From: Candidatus Cloacimonadota bacterium
Lineage (GTDB): Bacteria; Cloacimonadota; Cloacimonadia; Cloacimonadales; Cloacimonadaceae
NCBI GenBank assembly: GCA_023230795.1
Contig: JALNWR010000023.1
Span: 1 to 18,853 of the forward strand
Direction: 5' to 3'
Length of the DNA: 18,853 bases
How positions within the stretch are numbered: the stretch's first letter is position 1; every line of letters begins with the position of its first letter. Shown here piece after piece: positions 14,458 through 18,853 of this stretch. Made by a program: the position numbers and the translations under genes. Below the pieces are notes generated by a model. The model saw nothing but the letters and a program-made list of their open reading frames with translations. It did not search any database and was not told the origin of the DNA.

Positions 14458-15728
14458 AGATACAAAACATAGTAAAATACATCCGTGAACACACTGATGC
14501 CGATGACTTTATCTGCTCTATAAGGGAAGACAATTCGCATGAAACCCGCTTTGCGCAAAACGGCATCACCCAACACATTTCAGGTCCGAAATTGCAGATC
14601 TCTCTGCAGCTGTCTTTTGGCACAAAAAGCGGCTCTTGCAGAGTGAATCAGGCTGATGAAGCCACTTTGGGCTTTCTCATCAAAACCGCCACAGACATAG
14701 CCTGTCTGGCTCCTGAAGACCCGGAACACATGGCCAGCTCGGGCCCGGCAGAGCTACCACGTGTGGAAAACTGCGCTCCTGCCACCATGAATCTGCAGCC
14801 CAAAGACATGGTGGATATTGTGCAAAAGAGCATAGACAAAGCCATCGCTATGGATGCCATGGTCTCCGGAATGTGCGAAAAGCATCTGGTAAAATCCTGG
14901 CTGTTTACCAAAAACGGCTTTGAAGGCAGCAATGAAAGCAGCAGCTTTGGCCATTCTATGACCCTCAAAAAAGGCGAAGTGGAAACCAAGGTGAGCTATG
15001 AAGCCAAAGACTATGCCCCCTTCAATCTGGAAGAAGAGTTCAGCCGGCTCAGCTCTCAAGCCACAGCCCTGGCCAGCATGCAGGATTTTGATGCGCAAAA
15101 GATCGCCGTGATCCTGCGCCCCGAAGCCTTGCAAGAGCTGATCTGGTATATGAGCTGGATGATGAATCGCAGGCAGAGCGACGAAGGCTTCACCGCCTTT
15201 ACCGGCCAATTGGGACAGCAGTTTATGGGCGAGAAATTCAGCCTGTATTCCACCCTGAAACAAAAGAGCCTTTCGGCCTCTCCCTACAGCCCGGAAGGAC
15301 TGCCCAGCCGTGAAACTACCTGGATAGAAAACGGCCTGCTCAAAAACATGCCGGCCAACCGCTATTGGGCTCAAAAGGTGGGCTGCAATCCCCTGCATAT
15401 CTTCAATCTATACATTCCCGGAGGAGAAAGCACCGAGGAAGAGATGATGAAAATGGTGCCCAGAGGGTTGATTATCAACCGTTTCTGGTACATCCGCACC
15501 GTGGATATGAAGGCGGGAGAGCTTACCGGAATGACCCGGGATGGCGTGTTGTATTTTGAAGATGGCAAAGTCCGGCATGCGGTGAATAACCTCCGCTTCA
15601 ACGAGATTCCGCACGACATGACGCGCCGCATCCTGGCTCTGGGCACAGAAAAGCTGGCTTCGCCTGCAATGATAGTGCCTACAGCCCTTATCGATAGCTT
15701 CAATTTTGTAGATAAAACATCTTTTTAA
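14454..15728 (+). CDS. tldE: TldE/PmbA-like partner subunit
   Basis: This is the non-catalytic partner of TldD: 424 aa, without an HExxxH motif, as expected. Family blocks include QNGITQHISG near the N-terminus, TFTKNGFEGS-like LFTKNGFEGSNESS, an ILRPEALQEL stretch, and a C-terminal FNLYIPGGES ... GLIINRFWYIRTVDMKAGELTGMTRDG. The last block is typical of TldE/PmbA, although it is more diverged here than TldD. The frame is open 30 codons further upstream, but the ATG at 14454 overlaps the tldD stop (ATGA) and follows GGGAGG by six bases, so it is the start. The two proteins should form a heterodimer in which the peptide enters a shared tunnel. Confidence 0.92.
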   Translation: MKIQNIVKYIREHTDADDFICSIREDNSHETRFAQNGITQHISGPKLQISLQLSFGTKSGSCRVNQADEATLGFLIKTATDIACLAPEDPEHMASSGPAELPRVENCAPATMNLQPKDMVDIVQKSIDKAIAMDAMVSGMCEKHLVKSWLFTKNGFEGSNESSSFGHSMTLKKGEVETKVSYEAKDYAPFNLEEEFSRLSSQATALASMQDFDAQKIAVILRPEALQELIWYMSWMMNRRQSDEGFTAFTGQLGQQFMGEKFSLYSTLKQKSLSASPYSPEGLPSRETTWIENGLLKNMPANRYWAQKVGCNPLHIFNLYIPGGESTEEEMMKMVPRGLIINRFWYIRTVDMKAGELTGMTRDGVLYFEDGKVRHAVNNLRFNEIPHDMTRRILALGTEKLASPAMIVPTALIDSFNFVDKTSF

Positions 15729-15738
15729 AAGAAATGTG

Positions 15739-15766
15739 TTGACAGATATTTGACGATTAATAGATG
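15739..15766 (+). promoter_or_regulatory. Putative promoter of the zinc-ribbon gene
   Basis: TTGACA (15739-15744) with a 16-base spacer to TAGATG (15761-15766), a mediocre -10. The TTGACA-N-ATAT start is shared with the ackA and tldD candidates. If it is used, the transcript has a leader of about 95 bases. Confidence 0.35.
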
Positions 15767-15870
15767 GTTACAATTAGAAGCGATTCAACATTCCCAAAGT
15801 GCCGATTCCTTGTTTTAGCGGGACAGCCCAAAGAATGTTCGATCCCGAAAAAACACAGGAGAAACACAAG

Positions 15871-16038
15871 ATGCCAGACAAAACTATTATCTGCAAAGAC
15901 TGTAACAAAGAATTCGTCTTCACCGAAGGTGAACAGGAATTCTACCAAGAAAAGGGACTTCAGAATGAGCCTCAGCGCTGCCCGGATTGCCGGAAAGCAA
16001 AAAAAGCTGAGTTTAATCGCAGAAGATTTAACAACTAA
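15871..16038 (+). CDS. Small zinc-ribbon protein, 55 aa
   Basis: MPDKTIICKDCNKEFVFTEG begins a very small protein with two CxxC knuckles (C8/C11 and C37/C40) 25 residues apart and a basic tail (KAKKAEFNRRRF). This is the layout of the 'probable zinc-ribbon' (zf-trcl) proteins, small proteins of unknown role; nucleic-acid binding is plausible from the basic tail but not shown. The chosen ATG follows AGGAG by about ten bases; the frame is open 24 codons further upstream, but that part lacks an RBS and is unlike the family. A GC-rich hairpin lies 18 bp after the stop. Confidence 0.88.
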   Translation: MPDKTIICKDCNKEFVFTEGEQEFYQEKGLQNEPQRCPDCRKAKKAEFNRRRFNN

Positions 16039-16055
16039 GCCTAAACTTACAAACA

Positions 16056-16085
16056 CAGAAACCGCCTCAACAGGGGCGGTTTCTG
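16056..16085 (+). terminator. Hairpin after the zinc-ribbon gene
   Basis: A perfect 11-bp stem (CAGAAACCGCC, 16056-16066, with GGCGGTTTCTG, 16075-16085) closes an 8-base loop 18 bp past the stop. There is no real T-run after it, so it may be a weak terminator or a 3'-end stabilising stem rather than a classical intrinsic terminator. Confidence 0.6.
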
Positions 16086-16173
16086 CTATAAAACCCAAAA
16101 ACCCGAAAACGGGCTCCCATATATATAAAACCTCGCCAAGATACGCCGCAGCCCCATAATATAAGGAGATTTT

Positions 16174-18642
16174 GTGAGAAAATACCTCAGCATCATCATG
16201 CTTTTAGCCGCTACAGCTTTGCTCTGCGCCCAGCTGAACCCCCAATTCACCAGTAAGGGAAATCCCGATCTGTATCTGCGCATCAGCAAACTGGCTCAGG
16301 AAAACCTGCAAAATATGCCCAAAGCTCAAAGAAGAAACTATACCAGGCTTTTAAAGGACTATGACGATATCATCATGGCCTTCCTCATCGCCTATGAAGA
16401 GGATGCCAGACTGATGGCTACCCAGCCGGATATCATCATCTCAAATTACACCCAGATCCTGGAAATCCTGCAGAAGGAAGGCCTGAACTACTCCCCGGAA
16501 TTCTTCCTCTCTTATGTGGCAAAGCAGAGCGTATCTGACGAACGCATTACCCTCTATCGCAAAGCTATGCTGGATGATGGCCTCTCGCTCGCACTTTCGA
16601 TCTCAGACCCTATGCTCAGATTTCGCGAGACCTCCAGCTGGTGCGTGGAAAAACTGCAATTTCAGCAAACCAGCGGACGCGATCAAGCCCCCCTGGATAT
16701 CACCCAAAAATCCCTCACCGGACGCTGCGAAGAGATGCAAATCCTCTTTGTAGCTGCAGCCAGAACTGTGGGCATCCCCTCCCGACCTGCCAGCACTCCC
16801 TGGTGGGCACATACGGACAACAACCATGCCTGGGCCGAGGTCTATATAGATGGCGCCTGGCATTACACCGGTGATATGGATAACGCCTATTGGCTGGATC
16901 AGACCTGGTTCAGCAAACTGGTGGATAAGACCGTATTGATCCTTACCGAAGGCAGCTTGCCTGCAAAGGAAGATGAAGTGCTGATCAAGAGCCGCTACGC
17001 CAGCGTGATCAATTCCACCCCGAATTATGTGCAGGAGCGCACCCGCAGTATTTCCATAGATTGCCTGGACGAAGAAGGCCAGCCTCTGGGCGATACGCGC
17101 ATCGGCATCATGGTCTATAACTGGTCTGCCTTAAGAGCCATCACAGTGCTAAAGACCGATGCTGAAGGGCATTTGAGCTTCAGCAGCGGCTGTGGAGATT
17201 TTTATATAAGTGCCTATAACGACGGCAAAAAAGCCTTACAGCTCGTAAGAGCCTCAGAGCAGCCCCGGATCACGCTCAGCATCACCCTCAGCGACAAAGA
17301 GCTGGGCCCCACAGATGCCATGCTATTTTATCCCGAGATTGAAAAGGACTGGCTCAAGGCTCCGGAATCCTATCGTGAAGACATCCAGAGCCGAAAAGCC
17401 CTCTGGCAGGCTCAGCTGGACGAGTGGGAAGAGCGGGCTATAGTTAGCGGCTTGCAAGACAGCCTTCAGGTGGCCATCAATACCCGGGGCAATTTCCCCG
17501 CCTATCAGGCCTTTCGCCAGAAATATCCAGTAATAGAGGATGAATTCCTCCAGCTCTTAGCAGACTCAGACCCCAAATTCCTCTGGCAGGCCGATAGCGC
17601 CCTCTTCGAAGCCCTATATCTGTTTTGGCAGGAGCAGGATGCCGAGACCGCCAAACAGCTCTTTACCCCTACCTCCTTTTATGAAGAGCTGCCCATAGCC
17701 AGATTAAGCCGCAAAGGAATCCGCCTCTATCCGGATAACTTCATCCACACCGGCAAAGACGCCCGCACCCGCCTGGACAAAGCCATGCACTGGGTGAAAC
17801 GTCTGTATAAGATTAATGATGAAAAAGCCCTCAGCGGACTGCTGCGGCTGGATATCGCCGCACGCCAGAGATACCTCACTTCATATCAATATCGCCTTTT
17901 GGCCATCAGCGTCCTGAAAGCCAGCGGCATTCCGGCCGATTTCACCAGATTGCCGGATCACATCCTGGTCTATCTGGATGAAGACTGGCAATATTACAGC
18001 CTCAAAGATAACGCTCTGGTGCAAGAGCAGAAACAGGATCAAGCAAGCACCCAGCTGGAGATTGCCATTAGCGATGAAGACGGCATCCCGCTTCCGGCCA
18101 GCAGCCAGCAGCTGAGCATCTGCCAATATGAGGAAGGTATTTTTTATACACTGAATAGCTCCTTTGAAGAGCTGAGCCGCGGCCGCTTTCGCGTGCAAGT
18201 ACCGGCCAATGATCTATATCTCCAATTCGGCTACCGCGTATCCGGCAGCCAGACCGCTGTGCAGATCTACCCCCTTACCCGGGAAACTGCCCGGCTGGAG
18301 ATCACTGCCTCCAGTTATCCGCTCTCCTGGCAGCCGGCCGATGCAGAAATCCTGGCCCTGCTGGACGAGGCCACGCTGGAAGAGCAAGAGCTCATCCTTC
18401 TGGGCAATTTCGATCAGGAAAACAGCCTGCGGGTGCTGCAGACAATCATCGATGCAGAGCGTGAATATCTCTTTATCGGCTTTGAAGAGCAAGGCTCCGG
18501 CCGGGTCGCAAACTATATAGTAAATCCCCAGTGGCAGAGCTATGTGCGAGATCATGAGCTCAATGCCATGCTCAGCATCACCCTGGTCAAGACCGAAGCC
18601 GGCTGGCAAAGCTATGAAGGAATCTGGCAAAGGCTGCCCTAA
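16174..18642 (+). CDS. Secreted transglutaminase-like domain protein
   Basis: An 822-aa exported protein with a signal peptide at about 1-19 (KYLSIIMLLAATALLCA). The transglutaminase-like core lies at about 110-245: catalytic Cys C185 in LTGRCEEMQILFVAAARTVG, His H218 in NNHAWAEVYIDGAWH, and Asp D234 or D236 in YTGDMDNAYW. A carboxypeptidase-regulatory-like beta domain follows at about 290-375. The rest (380-822) is unassigned, with more beta-rich stretches at about 640-720. Proteins of this superfamily may act as peptidases or crosslinkers on the cell surface; the substrate is unknown. The start is GTG at 16174, six to seven bases after AAGGAG. No sorting domain like that of the PPAD-like protein is seen at the C-terminus. 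It is followed directly by the right repeat array, and no terminator is visible. Confidence 0.85.
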   Translation: MRKYLSIIMLLAATALLCAQLNPQFTSKGNPDLYLRISKLAQENLQNMPKAQRRNYTRLLKDYDDIIMAFLIAYEEDARLMATQPDIIISNYTQILEILQKEGLNYSPEFFLSYVAKQSVSDERITLYRKAMLDDGLSLALSISDPMLRFRETSSWCVEKLQFQQTSGRDQAPLDITQKSLTGRCEEMQILFVAAARTVGIPSRPASTPWWAHTDNNHAWAEVYIDGAWHYTGDMDNAYWLDQTWFSKLVDKTVLILTEGSLPAKEDEVLIKSRYASVINSTPNYVQERTRSISIDCLDEEGQPLGDTRIGIMVYNWSALRAITVLKTDAEGHLSFSSGCGDFYISAYNDGKKALQLVRASEQPRITLSITLSDKELGPTDAMLFYPEIEKDWLKAPESYREDIQSRKALWQAQLDEWEERAIVSGLQDSLQVAINTRGNFPAYQAFRQKYPVIEDEFLQLLADSDPKFLWQADSALFEALYLFWQEQDAETAKQLFTPTSFYEELPIARLSRKGIRLYPDNFIHTGKDARTRLDKAMHWVKRLYKINDEKALSGLLRLDIAARQRYLTSYQYRLLAISVLKASGIPADFTRLPDHILVYLDEDWQYYSLKDNALVQEQKQDQASTQLEIAISDEDGIPLPASSQQLSICQYEEGIFYTLNSSFEELSRGRFRVQVPANDLYLQFGYRVSGSQTAVQIYPLTRETARLEITASSYPLSWQPADAEILALLDEATLEEQELILLGNFDQENSLRVLQTIIDAEREYLFIGFEEQGSGRVANYIVNPQWQSYVRDHELNAMLSITLVKTEAGWQSYEGIWQRLP

Positions 18643-18692
18643 TCCCCTGATATAAGATAAGCTGTAGCAAACCATCGCTGTTCAACGCCCCA

Positions 18693-18853
18693 AACTCCCA
18701 ACGGGACGACATTTCAGATAGCTCCCCCGTAAAGAAAAACACTCCAATGAGTCCCATTCGGGACGACATTTCAGATAGCAAACCAAAGCTGCACAACGCC
18801 CCAGAGTCCCAACGGGACGGCATTTCAGATAGCTCCCCCATGAAGACAAACAC
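18693..18853 (-). repeat. Degenerate ~55-bp tandem repeat array, right edge
   Basis: Cores are at 18693-18722, 18749-18779 and 18804-18833, the same family as 1-180 but on the minus strand. Starts are 56 and 55 bp apart, forming a 111-bp higher-order unit in which two spacer types alternate: TCCCCCGTAAAG-type at 18723-18748 and 18834-18853, and AAACCA..CAACGCCCC-type at 18780-18803 and just before 18693. The GTCCC/GGGAC stem is kept. The minus strand stays open because 111 is 37 codons (SEMSSRW-like units), but there is no start signal and the frame overlaps the transglutaminase gene. The array is cut by the window end. Confidence 0.85.

Noticed and set aside
16174..16240. Lipoprotein signal (ALLCA) on the transglutaminase-like protein
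   Set aside because: The residue before Cys is Leu, not Gly/Ala/Ser, so a lipobox is unlikely; ordinary signal peptidase cleavage after CA fits better.
18587..18853. Minus-strand open frame over the right array as a gene
   Set aside because: It is made of the repeat unit, has no RBS, and overlaps the end of the well-supported transglutaminase-like gene.

Overview
The window looks like chromosomal DNA of a Gram-negative, probably anaerobic bacterium near the Bacteroidota/Cloacimonadota. This placement is inferred from a secreted protein with a T9SS-like C-terminal sorting domain, a secreted transglutaminase-like protein, acetate kinase without an adjacent pta, and intergenic DNA rich in structured repeats. 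No rRNA, tRNA, transposase, integrase or phage gene was found.

Layout. (1) 1-573 is non-coding: a degenerate array of ~55-bp units at 1-180 and a 68-bp hairpin at 382-449. (2) 574-3430, minus strand: potA-potB-potC, a polyamine ABC importer joined by 4-bp overlaps, with no potD in the window. (3) 3431-3823: a multi-hairpin dispersed repeat and an intrinsic terminator. (4) 3824-5806, minus strand: a large secreted protein matching Porphyromonas peptidylarginine deiminase (PPAD) in every active-site residue I can place. (5) 5921-6596, minus strand: a small two-gene unit of unknown function (151 aa, then a 53-aa gene) ending at a strong terminator. (6) 6597-7251: non-coding. (7) 7252-12632, plus strand: ackA, a soluble PAS/GAF hybrid histidine kinase, an S4 RNA-binding protein and a membrane-anchored gluzincin peptidase. 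(8) 12633-13014: non-coding, with 25-bp tandem repeats, a cloverleaf-like repeat element, a C4A4 tract and a probable promoter. (9) 13015-15728, plus strand: tldD-tldE. (10) 15871-16038: a 55-aa zinc-ribbon protein. (11) 16174-18642: a secreted transglutaminase-like protein. (12) 18643-18853: a second array of the ~55-bp family, inverted relative to the one at the left edge.

The most interesting observation is the PPAD-like enzyme. It would normally be labelled 'agmatine deiminase', and its position next to a polyamine importer would seem to confirm that, but its residues point to deimination of peptidyl (C-terminal) arginine outside the cell. Next come two families of structured non-coding repeats: a cloverleaf-like element in two intergenic copies, each lying in sense 5' of an operon, and the ~55-bp arrays at both edges, which keep a short stem by compensatory change and reuse related 'spacers', so they are not CRISPR. 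Everything here comes from reading the sequence; no searches were run.
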